Shown here: piece by piece, positions 40,940-49,733 of the stretch
Layout of the letters: each line of letters opens with the position of its first letter
Position numbering within the stretch: the first letter of the stretch is position 1
DNA from: Verrucomicrobium sp.
GTDB taxonomy: Bacteria > Verrucomicrobiota > Verrucomicrobiia > Methylacidiphilales > UBA1321
Length of the DNA stretch: 64,000 nt
NCBI GenBank assembly: GCA_017849585.1
Contig: JAFIGT010000023.1
Coordinates: forward strand, 1 to 64,000
Reading direction: 5' to 3'
Notes under the pieces: generated by a model
Database searches by the model: none
What the model saw: the letters and a program-made list of their open reading frames with translations, nothing else
What the model was told of the DNA's origin: nothing
Program-made: the position numbers and the translations under genes

Positions 40940-42067
40940 ATGACCACGACCCTCGCCTCCGCCCAGCACACCGACGAAATCAATACGCGCATTCTCGAAG
41001 TTTCCGAGGATCGCATCTCGGGCTTCGTCCGCAATCCGCTCGCGGAAATTGCCAAGCGCAGTGGAGTCGATCTCGACACGGTCATTGAGCGAATCCGTCT
41101 CATGCTGCGCAGCGGGACGATTCGCCGCGTGCGTCAGACGTTGATGGCGACCGATCTCGCCCCCGGCGCGCTCGTGGCGTGGCAGGTGCCGGGCGATAAG
41201 CTCGACAGCGCATTCGAGTATCTCTTCAAGGAAGATCCGTTCTCCGGCCACATCGTCGTCCGCTCCACGGATACCGAAACCGCCGGGTCGCAGTACAAGC
41301 TTTGGACGACGCTGAAGGTGCCGAAGCCCTACTCAATGGACAAGCATTGCCAGTTTCTCCTCGGGCAAATCGGCGCGACCAAATACATCACGATGCCAGC
41401 CAAGGGCATCTTCGCCCTCGGAGTTGGCCACGTGCGCCGCAAGAACATGCAACCCGGCGACCGTGCGGAGGCTCCGGGCGAGATGCACAAAGTCGAAGTC
41501 GTCGATCTGAGCGAACTCGACTGGCAGGTGCTCGTCTCGCTCAAGCGCGAGTTCGAACCGGAAGAGCTCATTGAGAATCTCTGGGAAGCTCGTGCCAAGG
41601 AAGCCGGGGTCGACCTCGACACCTTCTACCGCGTCGCGGAGAGCCTCGACCAACGTCGCGTCATCGGCCGTTTCTCCACGTTCCTCGAACACGTCAAGCC
41701 GACCGTGGCAGGCGAACGCGTCACCAAATTCAATGGTCTTTTCCATTGGGCCGTTGCACCCGAGCAGATCGTCGATGCAGGCCGCGAAGTCGCACGCCAC
41801 CACATTATGACCCACGCCTATTGGCGCGAGGGTGGTCCCGATTTCAAGAACGTCAACATCATGGGTGTCGCCCATGGCTCCGAGAAAGAGCGCGTGCTCG
41901 CCCACAAGGCCGCCATTGACGCCCACTTGCGCGAAGCAGGAATCGACTTCCACTACACCAACGTCTTCTGGGGTGGTCGCAGTGAGATCAAGCCTTCGGA
42001 AATTTCACCCATCGCCTATCGCGAGTGGTGCGGCAAGATGGGATTGAACCCGCTGGACATGAAATAA
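40940..42067 (+). CDS. Tandem Lrp/AsnC-like protein related to siroheme decarboxylase subunits
   Basis: The 375-residue protein is two fused copies of the AhbA/AhbB (NirD/L/G/H) type unit: helix-turn-helix (NPLAEIAKRSGVDLDTVIERIRLML) plus RAM-like domain, then a second copy (DLSELDWQVLVSL onward) ending with ARHHIMTHAYWR and NVNIMGVAHG. The latter echoes the H-x-Y-x-R ... HG motif of siroheme decarboxylases. No heme or nir gene is nearby; it follows leuB by 27 bp. It could therefore be an amino-acid-responsive regulator or a real decarboxylase-like enzyme. I cannot decide from sequence. Confidence 0.7.
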   Translation: MTTTLASAQHTDEINTRILEVSEDRISGFVRNPLAEIAKRSGVDLDTVIERIRLMLRSGTIRRVRQTLMATDLAPGALVAWQVPGDKLDSAFEYLFKEDPFSGHIVVRSTDTETAGSQYKLWTTLKVPKPYSMDKHCQFLLGQIGATKYITMPAKGIFALGVGHVRRKNMQPGDRAEAPGEMHKVEVVDLSELDWQVLVSLKREFEPEELIENLWEARAKEAGVDLDTFYRVAESLDQRRVIGRFSTFLEHVKPTVAGERVTKFNGLFHWAVAPEQIVDAGREVARHHIMTHAYWREGGPDFKNVNIMGVAHGSEKERVLAHKAAIDAHLREAGIDFHYTNVFWGGRSEIKPSEISPIAYREWCGKMGLNPLDMK

Positions 42068-42159
42068 AACAGATTTTATCAGGAAATCGGGAAATGGAGT
42101 AAAAACGGTCCGTCCTTTACACTTATTCCTAATTTCATGAGCTCCTGATAAAATCCGTT
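42068..42159. repeat. 92-nt near-palindromic hairpin element
   Basis: 17-base arms at 42068-42084 and 42143-42159 match at 16 positions (core GATTTTATCAGGA/TCCTGATAAAATC). The loop holds a second nested stem (GTAAA-ACGG/CCGT-TTTAC). It fills the gap between two same-strand genes and may be a terminator or structured RNA. Confidence 0.65.
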
Positions 42160-42173
42160 CGCATCCTCTCAAA

Positions 42174-43652
42174 ATGAACCTCTACGCCGCCCTGCATCGC
42201 CGCCATGGCCCGGCGGTTGACACCATCACGCGCCGAGAGTTTCTTCGCACCACCCTCGCCGCCGGCAGCGCGCTCTTGCTGGGCTCGGAACTGCTTTCCG
42301 CATCCGATCTGGCCGCGCCCAAACCCCATTCCAAAAAGAAGATCCTAATCATTGGCGCAGGTCTGGCCGGACTCGCTTGTGCGTACGAACTTCACGCGGC
42401 AGGACATGACGTCACCGTATTGGAAGCTCGCCCCCGGCTTGGCGGTCGCGTTCACACCGTCACCGATTTCATTCCGTTCAAGACGGTCGAGGCCGGCGGG
42501 GAACTTATTGGCGCCAATCACCCGGCATGGATCGGCTACGCCAAAAAATTCAAACTCAAGCTGGTCCCCGCCCACGATGATCCCCAGTCGAACCGTGAGC
42601 CCATCATTCTCGACGGTCAGCCGCTGACGCTCGAGCAGGAACAGGCCTTGTGGGAGGAAATGAGCTTCGCCCTCAACCTCATGAATCGCGATGCGACGCG
42701 CGTCGTCGTCGATGCTCCCTGGAAAACACCGAAGGCCATCAAGCTCGACCAACGGACCACGCTCGACTGGCTACAGAGCCTCAATATCAGTGGCCCTTGC
42801 CACCGGGCTGTGCGCGCCCAATTGGAAAACGACAATGGTGTGCCAATCGGTCGCCAGAGTTACCTCGCCAATCTCACCGTCGTCAAAGGCGGTGGTCTCG
42901 AAAAATACTGGACCCAGAGCGAAGTATTCCGCTGCCTCGGCGGCAATCATCAACTCGCACTCAAGTTCGCCGAAGCCATCGGCATGTCCCGTATCCACCT
43001 TAAAACCGTGGTCAAAACCATCGATCTGACTCGCACCCCGGTGCGCGTGGTTGTGGCAGGTGGTGCCGTGCATGAAGCCGACCAAGTCGTACTCACAGTC
43101 CCCCCCAGCGTCTGGAATACACTCGGCATCAATCCTGCGATTCCCTTCTCGTTACGACCACAAATGGGCGCGGCCATCAAATACCTTTCCGCCGTCAAAT
43201 CGCCGTTCTGGCGTCAAACCGGACTGAGCGCGCAATCCCTTGGCGATGACATCGTCGGCTGGACTTGGGATGGCACGGCGCATCAGAATGAAAAGAAGGG
43301 GGCATGTCTGACGGCCTTCTCCGGCGGCCCCATTGCCGATCGGGCCCGCGCCATTCCCTCCGAGCAACGTCGTGCGATGTATACGAACGCTCTCAGCAAA
43401 CCGTATCCCGATTACCGCGCCAATTACATCGACAGCCGATTCCAAAACTGGCCGGCCGAGCCGTTCACCCGCGCGGGCTATGCTTTCCCCGATATGCGGG
43501 AGATCACCACGATCGGTCCGATGTGGCATAAGCCATTCGTCGGCAAACTCCATTTCGCCGGGGAATTCACCTGCTACAAGTTCATCGGCTTCATGGAAGG
43601 CGCGCTTCAATCCGGCATCAATGTCGCCCGCCGGATCGCGAAACAGGCGTAG
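42174..43652 (+). CDS. Tat-exported flavin amine oxidase
   Basis: The 492-residue protein carries a twin-arginine signal (TRREFLRTTLAAGSALLLG, residues 19-37), the FAD dinucleotide fold GAGLAG (61-66) with VTVLEARPRLGGRVHT, and the C-terminal FAD segment HFAGEFTCYKFIGFMEGALQSG typical of monoamine oxidase-like enzymes. It would oxidise an amine in the periplasm after folding with FAD in the cytoplasm. The substrate is unknown. The first 18 residues may be extra; no better start was evident. It is separated from upstream genes by the hairpin at 42068-42159. Confidence 0.85.
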   Translation: MNLYAALHRRHGPAVDTITRREFLRTTLAAGSALLLGSELLSASDLAAPKPHSKKKILIIGAGLAGLACAYELHAAGHDVTVLEARPRLGGRVHTVTDFIPFKTVEAGGELIGANHPAWIGYAKKFKLKLVPAHDDPQSNREPIILDGQPLTLEQEQALWEEMSFALNLMNRDATRVVVDAPWKTPKAIKLDQRTTLDWLQSLNISGPCHRAVRAQLENDNGVPIGRQSYLANLTVVKGGGLEKYWTQSEVFRCLGGNHQLALKFAEAIGMSRIHLKTVVKTIDLTRTPVRVVVAGGAVHEADQVVLTVPPSVWNTLGINPAIPFSLRPQMGAAIKYLSAVKSPFWRQTGLSAQSLGDDIVGWTWDGTAHQNEKKGACLTAFSGGPIADRARAIPSEQRRAMYTNALSKPYPDYRANYIDSRFQNWPAEPFTRAGYAFPDMREITTIGPMWHKPFVGKLHFAGEFTCYKFIGFMEGALQSGINVARRIAKQA

Positions 43653-43664
43653 AGAAGTTCGCAT

Positions 43665-44192
43665 TCATTGCGACACAGCTACGTGACCATCGGCAAAGAG
43701 GACGTTCATCCCGCCGTTGTGCACTTCGGAATAGTCATAGCAGAGAAACAACTGCGCCAAAGTGACCTCGCTTCCCGGTCCGGCCCAATTGGCTTTCGTG
43801 CCCTGAATCTTTTGATTATTCGCCATGGGACACCAGCAATAGCTGCTGCCCTCCTTCTTGTAGTAATTCGGACCGCGTAAATCCAAAGCGCACTTGAGCC
43901 GCACCTTTTCAATGCCATAGGGACCGAGAGCCTCCACAATCGACAAGGCACCGTCCGCTGAAGTGTAAACCGGCTCCGATGGCCATGGCTCGATTTTGGG
44001 TAAAGTCTGGTCGTGCTCTCCGGCGTACAATAACGTCGCCACGCCGATCTGCCGCAGATTCTGCGCACAGATCAGCGATTGCGCCCGTTCCTGCACTTTC
44101 TGAAACACCGGCATCATCAGGGTTCCGATCGAGACGAGAATACAAATCGCCACCAATGTCTCCACCAAAGTAAATCCACGACGCAACTTCAT
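43665..44192 (-). CDS. Pseudopilin-like protein with H-X9-DG motif
   Basis: The 175-residue product has leader MKLRRG, prepilin motif G/FTLVETLVAICILVSIG, the hydrophobic helix, CAQNLRQIGVATLLYAGEHD and a C-terminal HNGGMNVLFADGHVAV (exact H-X9-DG). It is the shortest of the five pseudopilins here, and the only one not beside an obvious carbohydrate enzyme. Its start overlaps the stop of an upstream membrane protein by 4 bp (44189-44192), so they form a pair. Confidence 0.82.
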   Translation of the reverse strand: MKLRRGFTLVETLVAICILVSIGTLMMPVFQKVQERAQSLICAQNLRQIGVATLLYAGEHDQTLPKIEPWPSEPVYTSADGALSIVEALGPYGIEKVRLKCALDLRGPNYYKKEGSSYCWCPMANNQKIQGTKANWAGPGSEVTLAQLFLCYDYSEVHNGGMNVLFADGHVAVSQ

Positions 44193-44713
44193 GATCCCCC
44201 CGCCTGCTGCCCATTCGCAATCTGCTGATCCATGCCACGCCGCACATCGGCGGGAGGGACTCGCACCTTGCCATCGCCACCGGGACCACCTTGACCGGAA
44301 CCGTCACCGCCACCCGCCAAAGCGCTGCCCGGTACGAAGCCGTCTGGTGGCGGACCGCCGGGAAAACGCGGGGGCGGATTTTTTGCCATATGCTCGCGCA
44401 TTTTCGCGCGTCGCTCGGTCTCGGGTAGAGCTTTGATCGACTCAAAAAAAGCCTGATCCGCCTTGCGCCGCTCTTCGAAAGCCTGCCGTTCCTCCGAAGT
44501 CATCTTGGCCAAGCGCTCCTCCATGCGTGCCTTCATCTCCGCGGTGGGCTCAGGCGGTCGCCCCTCTCTCGTCACGCCGGGAGGTCCGGAAGGACGCGAT
44601 GTCGGGAACGGTGTTTTTTTCCATGGGGTATAGACGACCAGATTGATGCCGATCAACAGCGCCAAAACCATCCACCATTTGTATCGTTGCAAGAAAGCTC
44701 TCACAACCAGCAT
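44189..44713 (-). CDS. Single-pass membrane protein with charged coiled-coil region
   Basis: The 174-residue product from the ATG at 44713 starts MLVVRAFLQRYKWWMVLALLIGINLVVY, one membrane helix. It continues into a Pro-rich linker, a charged helical segment (EMKARMEERLAKMTSEERQAFEERRKADQ) and a Gly/Pro-rich tail. A GTG at 44764 would add 17 residues. I recognise no family. It is translationally coupled to the pseudopilin, in the place a pilus-assembly (PilO/GspM-like) partner might hold, but sequence gives no support for that. Confidence 0.55.
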   Translation of the reverse strand: MLVVRAFLQRYKWWMVLALLIGINLVVYTPWKKTPFPTSRPSGPPGVTREGRPPEPTAEMKARMEERLAKMTSEERQAFEERRKADQAFFESIKALPETERRAKMREHMAKNPPPRFPGGPPPDGFVPGSALAGGGDGSGQGGPGGDGKVRVPPADVRRGMDQQIANGQQAGGS

Positions 44714-44789
44714 AGACGCACCACAGGCGACAAAGTTGCGGCCCTCACAAGCACTTGCCTTCACTCATTAATTCGCTAAAAAAACGGGC

Positions 44790-45521
44790 ATGCGGGGAAT
44801 GTGGTTCGGGGTCATTATTTGTATCAGCTGGGCAGTCAGTCCCCTGCGCGCCCTAGAGGATGCCTATCCGCTGATCAAGACCACGACAGGCGTCACCTAC
44901 AAGAACTGTACAGTCACCAAGGTAGAACCCGACGCAATCACGCTCGTCCATTCAGACGGCGCAGCCAAAATTCCCTTCGACCAACTCTCACCAGAATTAC
45001 AGAAGAAGTACCACTACGATCCGAAGTTGGCGGAGAAATATATTTCCGAAAAAATCGCCAGACGCGAAGAGCAGCTCAACCGGATGCTCAAGTCCAACCC
45101 CGATGCCACGATCTCCTCTGTGACAGCTCCGGCGAAACCAGCTACCGTCGTGGTTCCACCCCAGCCCGCTCGCTCGGTCAATCGCCTGACCCGGGCGGAA
45201 GTCCATAAAATCGCCCAGATGCTCGGCATTGATCCGTCCACCGACACCGTGCCCACCCGCACCTATGCCAATGGCGACTACGTACGCGATGCGGAAGCCC
45301 GGCACTCGGAGTCAGTTCGTCGCAGCATGGGCTATTGGGGCGATTGGGGCGGTGCCGCCCAGTACGCGGAGGAACTCAAAAAACGTGACGTTTCCCTCGC
45401 GGAAAATCGTTTTCTGGACAACGTGATCAAAGCGGCCGCCCTGGCTGGAAGCAACGCGCCGGATGAATTCCGCCGGCTCATTAGCGAGATCAAGGATTAC
45501 ATCCGGCTGGTCGATCTTTAG
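44790..45521 (+). CDS. Secreted protein of unknown function
   Basis: The 243-residue product has a signal peptide (MRGMWFGVIICISWAVSPLRA). It then has an SHD1-like beta segment (KTTTGVTYKNCTVTKVEPDAITLVHSDGAAKIPFDQLSPELQKKY), seen in many Verrucomicrobiota secreted proteins, a Pro/Ala linker and a helical end. No enzymatic motif. Its stop overlaps the stop of the convergent DUF1287 gene by 4 bp (45518-45521). Confidence 0.6.
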   Translation: MRGMWFGVIICISWAVSPLRALEDAYPLIKTTTGVTYKNCTVTKVEPDAITLVHSDGAAKIPFDQLSPELQKKYHYDPKLAEKYISEKIARREEQLNRMLKSNPDATISSVTAPAKPATVVVPPQPARSVNRLTRAEVHKIAQMLGIDPSTDTVPTRTYANGDYVRDAEARHSESVRRSMGYWGDWGGAAQYAEELKKRDVSLAENRFLDNVIKAAALAGSNAPDEFRRLISEIKDYIRLVDL

Positions 45522-46108
45522 CTCTTGATCCGGTAGTGACCCGTGATCGTGTAGGTAAACAACCCTTCTTCTTCTCGCGCACCACCACCGATATTGTGAA
45601 TGACTAAGGGCACTCCCGCCGCCGTCTTCCGATCGGAAACAATTCCAATATGCGGCAAGCTGCCTTGTGTCCGCAAATTCCACGTCACAATATCTCCGGG
45701 TTGATAATCGATCGCCTTGGAAGAAATCGGTGTCTGCCATCCCTGTCGTTTGAAAAAAACCATCAGGTTTGGTACGCGGCGATGATCAATGTTGGAGTCC
45801 GGTTGTGACAGCCCCCATTGCTTCGGATAAAGCGCAAAATTCCGCGTCATGTCTTCATGGACCAGCTTTTGCAAATCCACTCCCTGCCCGCGCATCGCGC
45901 GAATCACCACATCGCTGCATACTCCGCTCGCCATCGGCACATCGCCGCCGGGATAAGCCAGCTTCCGATACGACGGATCATATCCCAACGTCACGCCAAC
46001 CTGCGACCGCGCCGCAATCACCAGCTTGGCGGGATCGAGCACTATTATCTGGGCGGACGATTCACTCCATACCCCCACAAGCAGAAATAAAAGAAGCGCG
46101 TATTTCAT
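45518..46108 (-). CDS. DUF1287-family secreted protein (NlpC/P60-like fold)
   Basis: The 196-residue product has a signal peptide (residues 1-19) and the DUF1287 pattern: AARSQVGVTLGYDPSYRKLAYPGGDVP, GVCSDVVIRAMR with a Cys, YQPGDIVTWNL and LPHIGIVSD with a His. Cys and His are placed as in NlpC/P60 cysteine peptidases, so a cell-wall peptidase or amidase role is inferred from fold. It lies 4 bp downstream of the SNF2 gene on the same strand. Confidence 0.78.
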   Translation of the reverse strand: MKYALLLFLLVGVWSESSAQIIVLDPAKLVIAARSQVGVTLGYDPSYRKLAYPGGDVPMASGVCSDVVIRAMRGQGVDLQKLVHEDMTRNFALYPKQWGLSQPDSNIDHRRVPNLMVFFKRQGWQTPISSKAIDYQPGDIVTWNLRTQGSLPHIGIVSDRKTAAGVPLVIHNIGGGAREEEGLFTYTITGHYRIKS

Positions 46109-46112
46109 ACCT

Positions 46113-49100
46113 CTACTTAAACAACCCCTCCAGTTCCTCCCACGACAGGCTCTCGACGAAGACCGCTTCGTTGCTCATGTTGGCAGCGATGAGTTCCTTT
46201 TTCTTCTCTTGTAGAGCAAGAATTTTCTCTTCGACCGTACCGCGCGCGATGACCTTGTAGGAACTGACGACACGGGTCTGGCCGATACGATGGGCGCGGG
46301 CGGTGGCCTGATCTTCAACTGCGGGATTCCACCACGGGTCGAGATGCAGAACAGTGTCGGCCCCGGTAAGGTTCAAGCCGACGCCGCCCGCCTTGAGGCT
46401 GATCAAGAACACGGGAATCGTGGATGTCGTCTGGAAACGCTTCACTTCCTCCGCGCGATTCGTGGTACTGCCATCGAGATAGCAGAATTCGATCTGGCGC
46501 GATTCCAGCTCCGTGCGGAACAGGTGGAGCAGTTGCACGAATTGACTGAACACGAGCACACGATGTCCGCCATCGATGGCTTCGTCGAGCAACTCCAGCG
46601 ACAGGTCGAACTTGCCGGAGGGTTCCTTCCATTCCGTCTTCGCCCCCTTATCTCCGTCCGGCAGCAAGGCCAGGTGACACGCTGCCTGCCGCAATCGCAG
46701 CAACGCCGTGAGTACAGCGAGGCGGTTCCTCCCCTGCCCCGTTTTGCCTGAACCTTCGAAGACCTCGCGGCGCCCCTGCTCGAGAATGGCTTGATAGACT
46801 TGCTGCTGTTCGCCGGTGAGATCGCAGAGCGTGACCTGTTCCAATTTAGCGGGCAGCTCCTTGACCACTTCCTCCTTCGTGCGGCGTAGGAAAAAGGGAC
46901 GCATGCGCAGACGCAAGCGATGCTGGGCGTCCTGGTCCTTCTCGCGGACAATAGGAGTCTCGTAGCGTTCCTTGAATTCCTTCGCCGTGCCGAGATAACC
47001 CGGCATGAGGAAATCGAAAATCGACCAGAGATCGAAGAGCGAATTCTCCAGCGGCGTGCCGGTGAGAACAAAGCGATGCGTCGCCTGCAGCGCCTTCGCG
47101 CTCTGGGCATTCAGGCTGCCGCGATTCTTGATGTGTTGCGCTTCGTCGAGGATGATAGCGGTGAATTCGTGTTGAAGATAACGCTCCAGATCGCGCCGCA
47201 GGAGCGCGTACGAGGTGATCACGACATCGTGTTTCGCGATCTCGCCAAAGGATTCGTGCCGGTCGGCGCCGTGCAGGACGAGCACCTTGAGCTGCGGTGT
47301 GAATCGTTCCGCTTCGCTGCGCCAATTTTCCACCAAGCTCGTCGGGCAGATAATGAGACTGATACCGTGGTCGGACTTTTTCTCCGCAGCCACGTCGCGC
47401 GAATGCAAGCGCTCGAGCAACGCCAGCATCTGCACCGTCTTGCCCAAACCCATTTCGTCGGCGAGCAATCCGCAGAGATTGCGCTGCGCGAGACCACAGA
47501 GCCAGTCCACGCCTTGCCGTTGATAGGGCCGCAGCATCGCAGCAAGTTCCTCGCGCAAGGGCGGCAGCGATTTTTCCGCTTCGCGCTTCGGGGGCCACGT
47601 CGACCGCTGCGACAGTTCCCAACCTTGCGCCTCGACCGCACCGGTCAGGTACGGCGCAAATTTGCGATCCAGCCGCATCTGCCCCGGCTCCTGTTCGATG
47701 GAGCAATCCACCAGCACTTGTTGCAGTTCGCTCCAGCCCTTGGTCGGGATCAGGCGAATGCGATCCCCCTCGGTGCGCTGGTGACTCAACCCGGTCTGTA
47801 ACCAGCGCTGCACTTCGGCCGGAGGCAGCGCTTCCTTCGAATTCGGGGAATGCAATTGCAGATCGAGCGACAGCCAGTCGTTGCCCGACTCGCGCAGCGT
47901 GATCTCCGGCTCGACATAATCCAATCGCGGCAAAAGATTCACCATGCGCGGGCCGAACTCCACGGTCCATTCTTGTCGCCAACGCGGCAGCACATTGGCC
48001 AGAAAGTTACCCACCGGACGTTCCCCCGATAAAAAGAAATTCTCCGGACTGCGATGTCCCGCCGCGAAACCCGCCCGCTCCACTTCCCGCATTGCCGCCC
48101 GCTCGGCCTCATGATTCCGCGTCCAGTACCGGCGCGGTTGTTTCGGATCAGATACCCACTCGCTCGCCGTCTCCGCGGTCAACTCCGCTTCCCGTGGTCG
48201 CAACAAAACACGCGCCGAACCGTAGTCCGCCTCCACCCGCGCGCTCATGCCGGGAAGCCCCCCCTCCAGTGCGACGAAGATGTGCGGCTTCGGTCGGTCA
48301 AACGTGATCGCTTCAAACGAGCCGTCACTCTCCACCCGCATCAAGCGTGACAGGGCTGGGAGCTCCCGCTCGACAAAACTCGCCACCTGCGCCGGAGCAA
48401 TCGTCACTGCGCCCTGCCGCAAGGCCGCATACGGCGCTGGCAGGGAGAACTCCTCCTCCATGGCGTTTTCCGCACCAAGCCAGCGCCAGCCCGTGGTGCC
48501 CAGTTGATAAAACTCACCATCGCGCCGCATGGACTCCTGCAAGGTAAGGTTTAACTCGCCGTTCTCGCGACCTTGCAATAACAGCACCGGCTTGCGGGTC
48601 AAGGCTCGCACCTGCACCGGCGATTTCTTTCCAATCCAAACCCGCGGATGATTAATCAGAGCCTTCAGGAAACGTGGCAAATCCGTCGCACCCACCTCGA
48701 AAATACCCGGCGTATTGCCCCCCTGCTGCGACTCAATACAACGCAACAACACCTCATCCTCTTCGCTCACCGCGCACAGCGCCGTTTCATTGCGCGTAAT
48801 CGAATCCCACGGACGCGAATCACTCTCCCCCTCCATGCGACCCTCGAGAATCACCCGCAATCGCCCTTGAGAGAGCGGATGCGGCCAGTTTAACGGCAGC
48901 AAGACCCGCACCTCCAACAAACGTGCCGTCACTCCCGGAGTGCCCGCCAGACACCGCCATGGCGCTTTCGGCTTCTCCGTAGATGCAACAGTCGGCGACG
49001 CGGGACGATTCGATTGTCCCGGTGCCGCCGACGGAGTGGCCATCGCTGCCGTCTGCTGATCCCGATACCGCAACCACTTCAAGCCCGCCGCAATCACGTG

Positions 49101-49367
49101 CGCGCAAATACTGCCATCCGTCTTCGCCTGCCGGCACGTGCACAGATTCTCCACCTCGCTCAAACGGCGACCGATTTTCAACCGCGTCACCAACTCCCGA
49201 TCATCCACCACAATCCGCGCCGACAGGATCGGCGCCTGATACGCCACGCCCAAAACCCGGTTCGCATCCACCAGTCCCTGAGCCTGCTTCAACATCGGCC
49301 ACCCCCCAATCTCCACCAGGAAATCACGGGTAATCGGAAGCAGGTCGGCCGGGGGTAAATGAGACAT
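46113..49367 (-). CDS. SNF2-family DNA-dependent ATPase with SWIM zinc finger
   Basis: The 1084-residue protein has an N-terminal SWIM finger (CTCRQ...ICAHVI, residues about 70-90), a long family-specific region, and a SNF2 ATPase: DEMGLGKTVQML near 641 (Walker A), DEAQH near 740 (motif II), LTGTPLENS, and the second RecA lobe with LISLKAGGVGLNLTGADTVLHLDPWWNPAVEDQATARAHRIGQ. Bacterial members are thought to remodel protein-DNA or polymerase complexes. The ATG at 49367 is preferred over 49409 because the longer start adds no conserved residues. tRNA-Asn lies 103 bp upstream in the opposite direction. Confidence 0.9.
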   Translation of the reverse strand: MSHLPPADLLPITRDFLVEIGGWPMLKQAQGLVDANRVLGVAYQAPILSARIVVDDRELVTRLKIGRRLSEVENLCTCRQAKTDGSICAHVIAAGLKWLRYRDQQTAAMATPSAAPGQSNRPASPTVASTEKPKAPWRCLAGTPGVTARLLEVRVLLPLNWPHPLSQGRLRVILEGRMEGESDSRPWDSITRNETALCAVSEEDEVLLRCIESQQGGNTPGIFEVGATDLPRFLKALINHPRVWIGKKSPVQVRALTRKPVLLLQGRENGELNLTLQESMRRDGEFYQLGTTGWRWLGAENAMEEEFSLPAPYAALRQGAVTIAPAQVASFVERELPALSRLMRVESDGSFEAITFDRPKPHIFVALEGGLPGMSARVEADYGSARVLLRPREAELTAETASEWVSDPKQPRRYWTRNHEAERAAMREVERAGFAAGHRSPENFFLSGERPVGNFLANVLPRWRQEWTVEFGPRMVNLLPRLDYVEPEITLRESGNDWLSLDLQLHSPNSKEALPPAEVQRWLQTGLSHQRTEGDRIRLIPTKGWSELQQVLVDCSIEQEPGQMRLDRKFAPYLTGAVEAQGWELSQRSTWPPKREAEKSLPPLREELAAMLRPYQRQGVDWLCGLAQRNLCGLLADEMGLGKTVQMLALLERLHSRDVAAEKKSDHGISLIICPTSLVENWRSEAERFTPQLKVLVLHGADRHESFGEIAKHDVVITSYALLRRDLERYLQHEFTAIILDEAQHIKNRGSLNAQSAKALQATHRFVLTGTPLENSLFDLWSIFDFLMPGYLGTAKEFKERYETPIVREKDQDAQHRLRLRMRPFFLRRTKEEVVKELPAKLEQVTLCDLTGEQQQVYQAILEQGRREVFEGSGKTGQGRNRLAVLTALLRLRQAACHLALLPDGDKGAKTEWKEPSGKFDLSLELLDEAIDGGHRVLVFSQFVQLLHLFRTELESRQIEFCYLDGSTTNRAEEVKRFQTTSTIPVFLISLKAGGVGLNLTGADTVLHLDPWWNPAVEDQATARAHRIGQTRVVSSYKVIARGTVEEKILALQEKKKELIAANMSNEAVFVESLSWEELEGLFK

Positions 49368-49470
49368 GTGATAAAATCTTACGAAAAACCATTGAAATTC
49401 CAACGACAAGCTGCTTTATTCATCGTCCCCCGAGCGAATGCTTGGGACAACGGTTCCCGTTGTCCAACAA

Positions 49471-49545
49471 TCCGGAGTAGCTCAGTGGTAGAGCGATCGG
49501 CTGTTAACCGATTGGTCGTAGGTTCGAGCCCTACCTCCGGAGCCA
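49471..49545 (+). tRNA. tRNA-Asn (GTT)
   Basis: Acceptor TCCGGAG pairs with CTCCGGA, then discriminator G and encoded CCA. D arm GCTCAGTGGTAGAGC, anticodon loop CTGTTAAC with GTT, T arm GGTTCGAGCC. An integrase gene follows 188 bp downstream, so the 3' end may serve as an attachment site. Confidence 0.95.
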
Positions 49546-49596
49546 CTCTGCAAGTCTTTCTGCCACAGGTGGAACCTCTCCGATAGGGCTCGTTTT

Positions 49597-49625
49597 TGGT
49601 CGCATTGCGACCAGATTTGCGACCA
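49597..49625. repeat. Palindrome plus direct repeat between tRNA-Asn and integrase
   Basis: TGGTCGCATTGCGACCA (49597-49613) is a perfect palindrome with eight-base arms; TTGCGACCA repeats directly at 49617-49625, 12 bp on. Such clustered short repeats ahead of an integrase resemble recombinase arm or excisionase sites. The role is inferred from position only. Confidence 0.5.
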
Positions 49626-49733
49626 CTTTAGGAGCACCGGCAAAATTGAGTCTAACTCGTTTTAACTCTCCGGCTGCTCCCTAACGGTGCTGGTCGCTTC
49701 CCCTTCATACTTTCGAGCATTGGAGAGATCACC

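Noticed and set aside
40923-40940. Short gap between leuB and the Lrp-like gene as a leucine attenuator
   Set aside because: Only 27 bp, with no leader peptide, Leu codon run or alternative hairpins.
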